Source of the DNA: Chryseobacterium camelliae
GTDB lineage: Bacteria > Bacteroidota > Bacteroidia > Flavobacteriales > Weeksellaceae
Direction: 5' to 3'
DNA length: 64,000 bases
Assembly: GCF_027920545.1 (NCBI RefSeq)
Contig: NZ_CP115859.1
Span: 1,792,001 to 1,856,000, forward strand
Position 1 is the first letter of the stretch; each line of letters opens with the position of its first letter. Made by a program: the position numbers and the translations under genes. The notes beneath the pieces are model-generated. The model did no database searches, was not told where the DNA came from, and saw nothing but the letters and a program-made list of their open reading frames with translations. Below, in pieces: positions 1-9,128 of this stretch.

Positions 1-31
1 ATTTCATGGTGTTTTATTTCTTAATTATAGT

Positions 32-54
32 ATTGACAAGTGAACTTCGTCAAT
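32..54 (-). terminator. weak hairpin after the ammonia-lyase gene
   Basis: ATTGAC (32-37) pairs with GTCAAT (49-54), and AAG with CTT, around a TGAA loop with one bulged C. It lies just past the stop codon of the leftward ammonia-lyase gene. There is no proper T tract, so a terminator role is only a guess. Confidence 0.25.
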
Positions 55-56
55 AA

Positions 57-1577
57 TTACATGTTTTTAAAATATTTTTTTACTTCTTCGAGATACGGAT
101 ACATGATCATATCTTCCGAAAAAGCAGGAATGATCTTTCTGATATCATCATACAACGCTTTCGTTGCTGAAGAAACTTTGTCCTGATAACCCAGATATTC
201 AATCGCCTGAACGATTGTAATGGCTTCAATAGAAAGGACTTCAAAAGCATTTTCGATCACCTTTCTGCAAATTACCGCTGCATTCGTTCCCATGCTTACA
301 ATATCCTGATTGTCATTATTATTAGGAATACTATGAACATACATTGAATTTGACAGCATCTGGCTTTCTGCCGTAGTAGAAGTTGCTGTAAACTGAACTC
401 CCTGCATCCCGAAATTAAAGCCTAATTTACCTAAATTTACAAAAGGCGGCAAAATTTCATTGATTTTAGCATTCAAAAGATAATTAAGCTGCCTTTCTGC
501 CAACATCGTCAGTTTGGTAACCACAATCTTTAGCTTATCCATTTCCAGGGAAATATAATCACCATGAAAGTTTCCTCCGTGGTAAACATGCTGGTCTTCA
601 ACATTGATAATAGGATTATCATTTGCCGAGTTGATCTCATCTTCAAGAACTTTCTCCGTAAATTCCAATGTATCCAGAACAGGTCCTAAAATCTGCGGTA
701 CACATCGTATTGAATAATATTCCTGTACTTTATCTTTAAAAACCTTATCCTGTTCTTCAAAGTGAGTATAAAGATGCTCCTCTCTTTTTCTTACCAATTT
801 GCTGTCTGACAAATGATTTCTCATTTTCTCAGCAATTTTTTGCTGGCCTGCGTGCCTTTTTGTTCCGTTTAACGCTGCTGACAAGTGATCGTCATAAGCC
901 AGAACAATTTCATTAATAGCACAAGAAAGCTTAATGGAAATATCTGTCAACTGATTGGCTTTATAAGCGTTCACCGCACCAATTCCTGACATTACAGACG
1001 TTCCGTTCATTAAAGCCAGTCCTTCACGGATTTCTACATGAATAGGTTCCAACCCTTCAACAGCAAAAACTTCTTTAGTTGATTTTCTTTCTCCTTTATA
1101 AAAAACTTCACCTTCACCGATCAGAACTAAAGCCAAATGAGCCAATTGTACCAAATCGCCACTTGCTCCTACTCCTCCGTGCTCAAAAATAAGCGGTGTA
1201 ATATTTCTATTAATGAGTTCTTTAAGTAAATTCACAACAGAAATATGCACTCCGGAATTTCCCAATGATAAAGTGTTCAACCTTGCTAACATAGCAGCTT
1301 TCACCTCATCTTCCGGCAAAGGATTTCCGATTCCTGAAGAATGGCTTCTGATCAAATTATACTGCAATTGATGGGTATCATCATCATTGATTTTGAACTG
1401 AGCCATCGGTCCAAAACCGGTATTCACACCATATATTACTTTATTTTTAGAAAAATCTTTCAAAAACTGAAAACTTGCTTCAACCCTTTGCAAAACAGTC
1501 TCATTAAGCTCTATCGCTTCTTTTTCGATAATAATCTTCTGAAAATCCCTCAGTTCTAAAAAGTTATTTATTTTCAT
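57..1577 (-). CDS. tyrosine ammonia-lyase (flexirubin-type pigment starter supply)
   Basis: Aromatic amino acid lyase of the HAL/PAL/TAL family, about 506 aa, expected to deaminate L-tyrosine to p-coumarate without a cofactor other than its self-made MIO group. The MIO triad Ala-Ser-Gly followed by Asp is at about residues 138-141, and the catalytic Tyr of the VIYGVNTGFGP stretch at about 49. From memory the whole sequence closely resembles the characterised Flavobacterium johnsoniae TAL, including its N-terminus. The substrate-selectivity pair reads Ser-His (about 78-79), as in histidine lyases. No hut genes are nearby; the neighbours (halogenase-like flavoprotein, PaaK-like ligase) fit a flexirubin locus extending left of the window. 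The ATG at 1577 is preferred over an in-frame TTG at 1580. Histidine ammonia-lyase is the alternative. Confidence 0.88.
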   Translation of the reverse strand: MKINNFLELRDFQKIIIEKEAIELNETVLQRVEASFQFLKDFSKNKVIYGVNTGFGPMAQFKINDDDTHQLQYNLIRSHSSGIGNPLPEDEVKAAMLARLNTLSLGNSGVHISVVNLLKELINRNITPLIFEHGGVGASGDLVQLAHLALVLIGEGEVFYKGERKSTKEVFAVEGLEPIHVEIREGLALMNGTSVMSGIGAVNAYKANQLTDISIKLSCAINEIVLAYDDHLSAALNGTKRHAGQQKIAEKMRNHLSDSKLVRKREEHLYTHFEEQDKVFKDKVQEYYSIRCVPQILGPVLDTLEFTEKVLEDEINSANDNPIINVEDQHVYHGGNFHGDYISLEMDKLKIVVTKLTMLAERQLNYLLNAKINEILPPFVNLGKLGFNFGMQGVQFTATSTTAESQMLSNSMYVHSIPNNNDNQDIVSMGTNAAVICRKVIENAFEVLSIEAITIVQAIEYLGYQDKVSSATKALYDDIRKIIPAFSEDMIMYPYLEEVKKYFKNM

Positions 1578-1601
1578 CAATTAAAAGTAATAATATATAA
1601 T

Positions 1602-1634
1602 TTTGTAATATGTAATTAATTGTCACTAATTTTG
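1602..1634 (+). promoter_or_regulatory. Bacteroidota-type promoter for the flavoprotein gene
   Basis: TTTG at 1602-1605, a 21-nt spacer and TAATTTTG at 1627-1634 match the -33/-7 consensus TTTG / TAnnTTTG. The start codon follows 40 nt after the -7 box. It lies in the gap shared with the divergent ammonia-lyase gene. Confidence 0.5.
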
Positions 1635-1674
1635 CGGCAAAGATAGAAGTAATTATCAAAATAAAAAATCAAAG

Positions 1675-2931
1675 ATGAACAAAGAATTTGTTGACGTTCT
1701 CGTAATCGGGGCTGGACCTTCCGGATGCGTATCTTCTTCATACTTAAAGAAGAACAATGTCAGCGTGAAAGTTGTTGAAAAAACAAAATTTCCCAGACTG
1801 GTTGTTGGTGAAAGCCTAATTCCGAGAGTAATGGATCATTTTGATGAAGCCGGGCTTTTCCCTGCTTTGGATAAAATGGGATTTGAGAAAAAGCTCGGTG
1901 CAAGATTCTTAAGAGGAGATGAAGTCTGCATTTTTGATTTCAGTGATAAATTCGGTGAAGGTTGGGACTGGACATGGCAGGTTCCGAGAGCTGATTTTGA
2001 CAATACATTGGCGCAGGAAGTCATCAATAAAGGCATTGACTTGGAATTTGAGGCTGAAGTTGTTGATATTCAATTTAACGGAACAGATTCTATCACCACC
2101 GTAAAGAATAAGGACGGAGAAACTAAAGAAATTCACGCAAAATTCGTGATTGATTCCAGCGGTTACGGAAGAGTTTTACCCAGATTATTAGATTTGGAAA
2201 AACCTTCAAAATTGTCTCCACACTCTGCTATTTTTGCTCATGTTGAGGATATCAACAGAGAAGAAGGAGAGGAAGGAACACTGATTTCTTTTGATATTAT
2301 TGAAACTGAAGTCTGGCTTTGGGTCATTCCTTTCTCCAACGGAAATACCAGCTTAGGAATTGTAGGACCCACTGAATATATTGAAAAACTAATCGAAAAC
2401 GGAGACACGACAGAAGCGTTGAGAAAAGCAATTTCTCTTTCCGATTATTATGTGAAACGTTTCGGGAATGTAGATTTTCTTTTTGAACCGAGACATTTAA
2501 AAGATTATTCTTGCTCGGTAAAAAGCTTGTTTGGAGACGGTTTTGCTTTAACAGGAAATGCTTCAGAATTCCTGGATCCGGTTTTCTCTTCAGGAATGGC
2601 TTTTGCAACAGAATCAGGAATGTTAGCTGCAAAATTGGCTTTAAGACAACTCAACGGAGAAAAAATTGACTGGCAAAAAGAATACACGGATTATATTTTA
2701 TATGGTGTAGATGTTTTCACCACCTATGTAAAAGAATGGTACACCGGAAATCTTCAGGAACTGTTTTTCCATCAGCCGGAAAATCCTGAAGTAAAGAAGA
2801 AAATATGCGCGGTTTTAGCAGGGTATGTTTGGAATAAAGACAATCCTTTTGTGAAAAAGCACGATACTGTTATCAAAAATCTAGCGAATCTTATTAAGCT
2901 GGAAAAATTGGAACAGCAAAACCAACAATAG
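1675..2931 (+). CDS. FAD-dependent oxidoreductase, flavin-dependent halogenase-like
   Basis: A 418-aa flavoprotein of the tryptophan-halogenase / geranylgeranyl-reductase group. The dinucleotide-binding motif GAGPSG is at residues 12-17 after a short beta strand, a VVGESLIP segment follows, and WLWVIP at 214-219 fits the WxWxIP signature of flavin-dependent halogenases. A TWQVPRADFD segment also resembles halogenases acting on phenolic or carrier-bound substrates. Divergently transcribed from the tyrosine ammonia-lyase, so a role in tailoring an aryl-polyene (flexirubin) pigment, by halogenation or ring oxidation, is inferred. Similar genes are usually annotated only as NAD(P)/FAD-dependent oxidoreductase, so real halogenase activity is uncertain. 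Followed by a strong bidirectional hairpin. Confidence 0.8.
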   Translation: MNKEFVDVLVIGAGPSGCVSSSYLKKNNVSVKVVEKTKFPRLVVGESLIPRVMDHFDEAGLFPALDKMGFEKKLGARFLRGDEVCIFDFSDKFGEGWDWTWQVPRADFDNTLAQEVINKGIDLEFEAEVVDIQFNGTDSITTVKNKDGETKEIHAKFVIDSSGYGRVLPRLLDLEKPSKLSPHSAIFAHVEDINREEGEEGTLISFDIIETEVWLWVIPFSNGNTSLGIVGPTEYIEKLIENGDTTEALRKAISLSDYYVKRFGNVDFLFEPRHLKDYSCSVKSLFGDGFALTGNASEFLDPVFSSGMAFATESGMLAAKLALRQLNGEKIDWQKEYTDYILYGVDVFTTYVKEWYTGNLQELFFHQPENPEVKKKICAVLAGYVWNKDNPFVKKHDTVIKNLANLIKLEKLEQQNQQ

Positions 2932-2960
2932 AAAAACGGTCTGAAATTCAGACCGTTTTT
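2932..2960. terminator. bidirectional terminator
   Basis: A perfect 14-bp inverted repeat with core ACGGTCTGAA / TTCAGACCGT, flanked by A5 on the left and a run of Ts on the right. It sits between converging genes and should end transcription from both sides. Confidence 0.85.
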
Positions 2961-2961
2961 T

Positions 2962-3570
2962 TTATTTTACCACATTTTTAATTTCTTTTCCCAGTTTCTT
3001 TCCTAAAACTTCATAGGTTGCAGCAATTCTACCATATTCCCAGTTAAAATCTTTGTTCATTTGCTTTCCTTGAATTTTATCTGCCTGCAACCTCATAACA
3101 ACATTTGATGGATTATCCGTTTCTACAAAAGTTAGATCTGCAGTCAACTTTCCTTCCTGAGAACCAATCATTCCACCATACCATCCTACATAAATCCATT
3201 TTGCATCAATAATTAGTGTATACTTTGCTTTCACATCATTTCTAAAGGTTACTTTTTTTGATTTAGCATTTATACCCTTAAAAAAATATTCAAGATATTC
3301 TGTAGACTTAAATCTATCCCATTGATAAATCCAGTTTTTCCAAACCGCTTCACTTTTTTTAGCCGTAATATCCACTTTTTTATTTTCAAGATATTGAGAT
3401 TCTGTAAAATTTTTCTCCTGATAAACAGCGTTTTCATACTTCAACTGAACATTAACCTCTGCTTGATTTTTCAGAAAATCAAAACTTCCTTGTTGCAAAT
3501 TAATCTGATTTTGAGCAAAAACTACTGTTGTAATTGTCATTAAGATTATCACAAATAACTTTTTCATCAT
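2962..3570 (-). CDS. secreted protein of unknown function
   Basis: 202 aa with a clear Sec signal peptide: two ATGs, KK, a hydrophobic stretch, and cleavage after VVFA before Gln at about 20. The mature part is a soluble, beta-rich sequence with many Lys and aromatic residues, including a WIYVGWYGGMIG segment near residue 130 that recurs, as I recall, in uncharacterised Bacteroidota periplasmic proteins. No catalytic motif or lipobox was seen. It lies between the halogenase-like gene and the CoA ligase but is separated from the former by a terminator. It may be unrelated to the pigment locus. Confidence 0.75.
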   Translation of the reverse strand: MMKKLFVIILMTITTVVFAQNQINLQQGSFDFLKNQAEVNVQLKYENAVYQEKNFTESQYLENKKVDITAKKSEAVWKNWIYQWDRFKSTEYLEYFFKGINAKSKKVTFRNDVKAKYTLIIDAKWIYVGWYGGMIGSQEGKLTADLTFVETDNPSNVVMRLQADKIQGKQMNKDFNWEYGRIAATYEVLGKKLGKEIKNVVK

Positions 3571-3660
3571 TTATTTAAAATTTGCACAAATATAAGATTC
3601 CCCTATGAATAAAGGATTAATTCAACAACAATATTTCCTTATTAATTGAATAATTTTAAC

Positions 3661-4953
3661 TTACCTTAAATCAACAAAAGTAATCGGCTTGCGACTGTTG
3701 GGATTAAAAACAGTTTTAGATAAAATATCAAAATCTACCAATTCTATTTTCGGACTGACTCTGAGCTTGGCACGAAAATGATCTCTGACTTCGTTTACAA
3801 AATTCTCATTATTATTTTCCGTACTCAGTCTGATAATAATCTCATCTAATCCGATCTCGTTGGTTTGAATAACAATCTGATAACATGAAATTCCATTAAA
3901 ATCATTCAGAATATCATTCATTGCAGGAGGATACAAAGTCGTTCCTTTATATTTGATCATCTGCTGTTTTCTTCCGATTACAGGTCCCAGTCTCATTGTA
4001 TTTCTTCCACATTCGCAAGGTTCGTAATGAGCTTTTACAATATCTCCTGTTTTAAATCTCAGTAAAGGAATTGCTTCAACGCCTAATGTTGTAATCGTAA
4101 GTTCTCCGCTTTCTCCTTCCTGAACAGGCTTTTCTTCATCATCAAGAATTTCCGTAATGATCAGTTCAGGATGATGATGACCTCCATGCTGAAACTCACA
4201 TTCCGTAAAAGCGGTACTCATTTCTGTGGAAGCATAGGTTGAGAATAATTTAATATTCCACTTTTCTTTAATTTTCTGGGAAAGAATATTATCCGTAAAA
4301 TCCTGGTTTTTGATGCTTTCTCCGATACAAACCGCACCATAAACACTGGAGTTTTTATAATCTAAACCATACTTTTCAGCATAATCAATCATTTTCAACA
4401 AAAATGACGGAACCGTAATCAAATACTTTGGTTTATATCTGAAAATCGAGTCCCATTGCAATTCCGGAATTCCGGGCCCCATTCTTACAACGCTTGCACC
4501 CATTTTTCTTAATCCTAAAAAGTAAGCAAGTCCGGCCATAAATCTCTTGTCAATGGTTGTAATCATTTGTACAACATCTCCTTTTTGGATGCCTGCACAA
4601 GCAAAAGAAATAGCTTCATTGTAAGCCAGCCTTTCCAAATCATGATCAGATAAACCAAACGTTACAGGATCTCCCAACGTTCCTGAAGTTGTGCTGTAAT
4701 CAACAATTTGATCAGTAGTAACACAGAAAAAATCATTATTATTCTGTTGAATATCATTCTTAACCGTTGTCGGAATTTTTTGCAAATCTTCCAAGGTGTG
4801 AATATCAGCAATATTGATATTATTTTCTTTGAAAAGTCTCTGATAAAAGGGAGAATTTCTTTCAAGATAAATTAACAGTTCCTGAAGTTTTTGCTCCTGA
4901 AACGTTTTAATTTCTTTACTCGTTGCTCTTTCGATGGACGGATAGAATTCCAA
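3661..4953 (-). CDS. PaaK-like acyl-CoA ligase (adenylate-forming)
   Basis: 430-aa member of the phenylacetate-CoA ligase branch of the ANL superfamily. The ATP-binding loop YSTTSGTLGDP is at about 86-96, YASTEMS at about 240, a KTGD segment and an ECGR region follow, and a C-terminal lid domain completes it. These enzymes activate aryl acids as acyl-AMP and then acyl-CoA. Next to a tyrosine ammonia-lyase, p-coumarate or a related aryl acid is the likely substrate, feeding a flexirubin synthase outside the window (inference). The start is TTG at 4951-4953: an in-frame TAA lies five codons upstream, and the family's typical N-terminus begins immediately after the TTG. Confidence 0.8.
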   Translation of the reverse strand: MEFYPSIERATSKEIKTFQEQKLQELLIYLERNSPFYQRLFKENNINIADIHTLEDLQKIPTTVKNDIQQNNNDFFCVTTDQIVDYSTTSGTLGDPVTFGLSDHDLERLAYNEAISFACAGIQKGDVVQMITTIDKRFMAGLAYFLGLRKMGASVVRMGPGIPELQWDSIFRYKPKYLITVPSFLLKMIDYAEKYGLDYKNSSVYGAVCIGESIKNQDFTDNILSQKIKEKWNIKLFSTYASTEMSTAFTECEFQHGGHHHPELIITEILDDEEKPVQEGESGELTITTLGVEAIPLLRFKTGDIVKAHYEPCECGRNTMRLGPVIGRKQQMIKYKGTTLYPPAMNDILNDFNGISCYQIVIQTNEIGLDEIIIRLSTENNNENFVNEVRDHFRAKLRVSPKIELVDFDILSKTVFNPNSRKPITFVDLR

Positions 4954-5167
4954 TTGTTTTCTTTTTTAAACAACAAATGTATTTAATTAAATTAAAAGAG
5001 TAAAGCATTAAAAAATGTAAAATTCAATTGAATAAAAAGCTTCAAAAACGAATAATTCGAAATACACAATTCATAAAAAATTAATCTTTGCATTTATATT
5101 TCTGAAATTGAAGTTTTTAATAGGAAATATCAAAATAAAACATATATTATAAACCGACAAATTTTAG

Positions 5168-5175
5168 TAAATTTG
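5168..5175 (+). promoter_or_regulatory. possible -7 element of the ileS promoter
   Basis: TAAATTTG at 5168-5175 matches TAnnTTTG and lies 35 nt before the ileS ATG. No good TTTG was found 19-24 nt upstream. The rest of the 257-bp gap 4954-5210 is AT-rich with no other recognised structure; no T-box-like leader was seen. Confidence 0.4.
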
Positions 5176-5210
5176 CCAACTTAATTAATCAACGATATTG
5201 AGATATTACA

Positions 5211-8200
5211 ATGAGCCAATTTAAAGAATACAAAAACCTCAACCTTATTGACGTAGCAGAAAATGTAGCGGAATTCTGGAAACAGAACAAAACCTTCAAT
5301 AAAAGTGTTGAGATTCGTGAGGGGCAACCTGAGTTTGTTTTTTATGAAGGTCCGCCTTCAGCAAACGGTATGCCCGGAATTCACCACGTAATGGCCAGAG
5401 CGTTGAAGGATATTTTCTGTCGTTATCAAACCCAGAACGGAAAGCAGGTTTTCCGTAAAGCGGGTTGGGATACCCATGGACTTCCGGTAGAGCTTGGTGT
5501 GGAAAAAGAATTAGGAATCACTAAAGAAGATATTGGCAAAAAGATCTCCATTGAAGATTACAACAAAGCATGTCGTGAAGCAGTAATGCGCTACACAGAC
5601 GTTTGGAACAACCTTACTGAGAAAATCGGATATTGGGTTGATCTTGACGATCCGTACATCACGTACAAGTCAAAATATATGGAGACGGTTTGGTGGCTGC
5701 TAAAACAATTGTATGATAAAGAATTATTGTACAAAGGATACACCATCCAGCCTTATTCTCCGAAAGCAGGAACAGGGCTTTCTTCACACGAATTGAATCA
5801 GCCGGGAACATATCGTGATGTTTCGGACACTACGATCGTGGCTCAGTTTAAAGTAAAGAAAGCATCTTCGGAATTATTTAATGATGTTGACGGAGATGTG
5901 AGCATCCTAGCCTGGACAACTACTCCATGGACATTGCCATCAAACACAGCTTTGACGGTTGGAAGAGATATTGAATACGTTTTGGTTAAAACGTTCAATC
6001 AATATACATTCGAGCCGGTAACTGTTGTTTTATCAAGCGTTCTTTTACCTAAAGTTTTCGGTAAAAAATATTTTGAAGGGACAGATGAGGATTTTGCGAA
6101 TTATACAGCAGAAAATAAAACCATTCCTTTTAAAATCTTAAAAGAATTTACCGGAGAAAAATTAGTCGGAACTCAGTATGAGCAATTAGTTCCTTGGTTT
6201 ACACCAAACGACAATCCTGAAAATGCCTTCAGAGTGATTTTAGGAGATTTCGTAACGACAGAAGATGGTACAGGTATCGTTCACACGGCACCTACTTTTG
6301 GTGCTGATGACGCGAGAGTCGCTAAAATGGCTCAGCCTGAAATTCCGCCGATGCTGGTGAAAGACGAAAATGACAATCTTGTTCCGTTGGTAGATCTTCA
6401 GGGAAGATTCATCAAAGGAGACAATGTTCCTGAATTGTTCTCAGGAAAATATATCAAGAACGAATATTACGATGAAGGAACTGCACCTGAAAAATCTTGG
6501 GATGTAGAATTGGCTATCTTGTTGAAAACAGAAAACAAAGCCTTCAAAGTTGAGAAATATGTACACAGCTACCCTCACTGTTGGAGAACTGACAAACCGG
6601 TATTATATTATCCATTGGATTCTTGGTTTGTAAAGATGACTGCTGTAAAAGACAGATTAGTGAACTTAAACAAAGACATCAACTGGAAGCCAAAAGCTAC
6701 CGGAGAAGGACGTTTCGCTAACTGGCTGGAAAATGTAAACGACTGGAACCTTTCCCGTTCAAGATATTGGGGAATTCCGTTGCCAATCTGGAGAACAGAC
6801 GATTTAAAAGAAGAAAAAATCATCGGTTCTGTAGAGGAATTATACAACGAGATCGAAAAATCGATTGAAGCAGGATTTATGAAAGAAAATCCGTTCAAAG
6901 GTTTTGTGATCGGAAATATGTCTGAGCAGAATTATTCTTTGGTTGATTTACACAAAAATGTAGTTGACAAAGTAATTTTAGTTTCAGATTCAGGAAGAGA
7001 AATGAAGCGTGAGAGCGACTTGATCGACGTTTGGTTCGATTCAGGTTCTATGCCTTATGCACAATTGCATTATCCTTTTGAAAACAAAGAATTAATCGAC
7101 AATAATAAAGCATTCCCTGCAGATTTCATCGCGGAAGGAGTTGACCAAACCCGTGGTTGGTTCTACACGCTTCACGCGATCGGAACAGCCGTTTTCGATT
7201 CAGTTGCTTATAAAAATGTAATGAGCAACGGACTTGTTTTGGATAAAAACGGTCAGAAAATGTCAAAACGTTTAGGAAATGCAGTTGACCCGTTTGAAAC
7301 GCTTTCAGTGTACGGACCGGATGCAACACGTTGGTACATGATCTCGAATGCCAATCCTTGGGAAAACCTGAAATTTGACATCGAAGGAATAGATGAAGTA
7401 AGAAGAAAATTCTTTGGAACATTGTACAACACCTATTCATTCTTTGCTTTGTATGCGAATGTTGACGGATTCAATTATACTGAAAAAGAAGTAGAAAACA
7501 GACCTGAAATCGACAGATGGATCTTATCTGAATTAAACTTATTAATTAAAGAAGTTAAGGCATTCTACGAAGATTACGAACCAACAAGAGTGGCAAGAGC
7601 GATCAATACTTTCGTAAACGATAACTTGAGTAACTGGTACGTAAGATTATGCAGAAGACGTTTCTGGAAAGGAGAATATTCGGATGATAAAATCTCTGCT
7701 TACCAGACTTTATATACTTGTTTGGAAACCGTTGCTAAATTATCGGCACCAATTGCTCCGTTCTTTATGGATCAGTTGTATCAGGATTTAAACAGAGTAA
7801 CCGGTAAAGAAAACTGTGAATCTGTTCACTTAACCGATTTCCCGGTTGCCGATGAAAGCCTGATCGATGCTGATTTAGTCGAAAAAACTCATTTGGCACA
7901 GAACATCACCAGTATGGTTTTCTCTTTAAGAAAGAAAGAAAATGTAAAAGTTCGTCAACCTTTACAAAAAGTATTGGTTCCGGTAATGGATTCTAAAGCA
8001 GAAGAGCAAATCCTGGCTGTTGCAGAATTAATCAAGCAGGAAGTAAACGTAAAAGAATTACAATTAATCAATGCTGAAGAAGCATCCCATTTAATTGTAA
8101 AACAGATAAAGCCGAATTTCAAAGCACTTGGTCCTAAATTAGGAAAAGACATGAAAACGGTAGGAGGAGCGATTGCAAATCTTGATGCAGAGCAGATTTC

Positions 8201-8606
8201 AGCACTTGAAAGAGAAGGAAAACTAGACATCCAGGGATACGAAATCACCCTTGACGATGTAGAAATTTCGACAAAGGACATTCCGGGATGGACGGTAACT
8301 TCTGACGGGAAAACAACTGTGGCATTAGATTTGACATTAACAGATGAGTTAAAGTCTGAAGGTATTGCAAGAGAGTTCATTAACAGAGTCCAAAACTTAA
8401 GAAAAGACAAAGATTTTGAATTGACGGACAGGATACAAATTTCGATTGAAGAAAATTCACCATTCTTAGAGGATATCAAGAAAAATGAGGAATATATTTC
8501 CGCAGAAGTCTTGTCAAATAAAATAGAAATTGTATCTTCACTTTCAAATTTTAACGAAATCGAAATAGATGAAGTTAATTTCAAAGTAAATGTTGAAAAA
8601 AATTAA
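5211..8606 (+). CDS. ileS: isoleucyl-tRNA synthetase, type 2-like, with altered HIGH motif
   Basis: Class I aminoacyl-tRNA synthetase of 1131 aa charging tRNA-Ile. The GWDTHGLPVE region, the WTTTPWTLPSNTA editing-domain segment (about 244-256), the KMSKR loop (683-687) and the anticodon-binding domain are all in order. The length and the sequence around EGPPSANG resemble the eukaryote-like IleRS2 group rather than the 940-residue E. coli type. The first signature motif, normally His-x-Gly-His, reads Gly56-Ile57-His58-His59 here (codons GGA ATT CAC CAC at 5376-5387), so the first and third positions are swapped. It heads an apparent gene string with the DksA-like gene and lspA, an order common in Bacteroidota. 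Confidence 0.97.
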   Translation: MSQFKEYKNLNLIDVAENVAEFWKQNKTFNKSVEIREGQPEFVFYEGPPSANGMPGIHHVMARALKDIFCRYQTQNGKQVFRKAGWDTHGLPVELGVEKELGITKEDIGKKISIEDYNKACREAVMRYTDVWNNLTEKIGYWVDLDDPYITYKSKYMETVWWLLKQLYDKELLYKGYTIQPYSPKAGTGLSSHELNQPGTYRDVSDTTIVAQFKVKKASSELFNDVDGDVSILAWTTTPWTLPSNTALTVGRDIEYVLVKTFNQYTFEPVTVVLSSVLLPKVFGKKYFEGTDEDFANYTAENKTIPFKILKEFTGEKLVGTQYEQLVPWFTPNDNPENAFRVILGDFVTTEDGTGIVHTAPTFGADDARVAKMAQPEIPPMLVKDENDNLVPLVDLQGRFIKGDNVPELFSGKYIKNEYYDEGTAPEKSWDVELAILLKTENKAFKVEKYVHSYPHCWRTDKPVLYYPLDSWFVKMTAVKDRLVNLNKDINWKPKATGEGRFANWLENVNDWNLSRSRYWGIPLPIWRTDDLKEEKIIGSVEELYNEIEKSIEAGFMKENPFKGFVIGNMSEQNYSLVDLHKNVVDKVILVSDSGREMKRESDLIDVWFDSGSMPYAQLHYPFENKELIDNNKAFPADFIAEGVDQTRGWFYTLHAIGTAVFDSVAYKNVMSNGLVLDKNGQKMSKRLGNAVDPFETLSVYGPDATRWYMISNANPWENLKFDIEGIDEVRRKFFGTLYNTYSFFALYANVDGFNYTEKEVENRPEIDRWILSELNLLIKEVKAFYEDYEPTRVARAINTFVNDNLSNWYVRLCRRRFWKGEYSDDKISAYQTLYTCLETVAKLSAPIAPFFMDQLYQDLNRVTGKENCESVHLTDFPVADESLIDADLVEKTHLAQNITSMVFSLRKKENVKVRQPLQKVLVPVMDSKAEEQILAVAELIKQEVNVKELQLINAEEASHLIVKQIKPNFKALGPKLGKDMKTVGGAIANLDAEQISALEREGKLDIQGYEITLDDVEISTKDIPGWTVTSDGKTTVALDLTLTDELKSEGIAREFINRVQNLRKDKDFELTDRIQISIEENSPFLEDIKKNEEYISAEVLSNKIEIVSSLSNFNEIEIDEVNFKVNVEKN

Positions 8607-8665
8607 CATATAGTTATTGTTTTTTAAATTCCATTTCATAATTTTATTAAAAAAGAGAAACGAAC

Positions 8666-9046
8666 ATGTCAGACGAAAGAGTAAGATACAGTGATGCTGA
8701 TTTACAAGAATTTAAAGCGGTCATTAAAGAAAAAATAGAAAAAGCGGAGAACGATTTAAAACTAATCAGAGAGAGTTTCATCAATGATCAAAATAACGGA
8801 ACAGATGATACTTCTCCTACTTTCAAAGCATTTGAAGAAGGTGCAGAAACCTTGAGCAAAGAACAGAATTCTATTTTAGCAGGAAGACAGGAAAAATTCG
8901 TGCGTGATCTTAAGAATGCTTTAATAAGAATTGAAAATAAAACGTACGGTATTTGCAGAGTGACGGGTAAATTAATTCCTAAAGAAAGACTTTTAGCTGT
9001 TCCCCATGCCACACTGAGCATCGAAGCGAAAAACATGCAGAAATAA
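8666..9046 (+). CDS. DksA/TraR-family protein lacking most zinc ligands
   Basis: 126 aa. An N-terminal coiled-coil-like helical region (about 8-45) is followed by a C-terminal DksA/TraR segment (YGICRVTGKLIPKERL, then PHATLSIEAKN). Family members bind the RNA polymerase secondary channel and modulate the stringent response; whether this one does is unknown. The usual four-cysteine zinc finger is reduced to a single Cys, with the others replaced, while the fold-defining residues remain. It sits 59 nt after ileS and upstream of lspA. This form seems normal for Flavobacteria and is unlikely to be a decaying gene. Confidence 0.85.
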   Translation: MSDERVRYSDADLQEFKAVIKEKIEKAENDLKLIRESFINDQNNGTDDTSPTFKAFEEGAETLSKEQNSILAGRQEKFVRDLKNALIRIENKTYGICRVTGKLIPKERLLAVPHATLSIEAKNMQK

Positions 9047-9128
9047 CCAATAAAGGTTAGTGAAAATAAATTTGGGTTTATATTGTATTCATAAGATACT
9101 TTATAAACCTAATTTTTAATATATCCTC

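Noticed and set aside
57..1577. Histidine ammonia-lyase (histidine degradation)
   Set aside because: No hutU, hutI or hutG near; neighbours and overall sequence match flavobacterial tyrosine ammonia-lyase, although the Ser-His pair is HAL-like.
7955..8584. Long open frame of 209 codons antisense to ileS
   Set aside because: It lies fully inside the well-supported ileS gene on the opposite strand, with Ser/Phe/Ile-rich low-complexity sequence typical of an antisense shadow.
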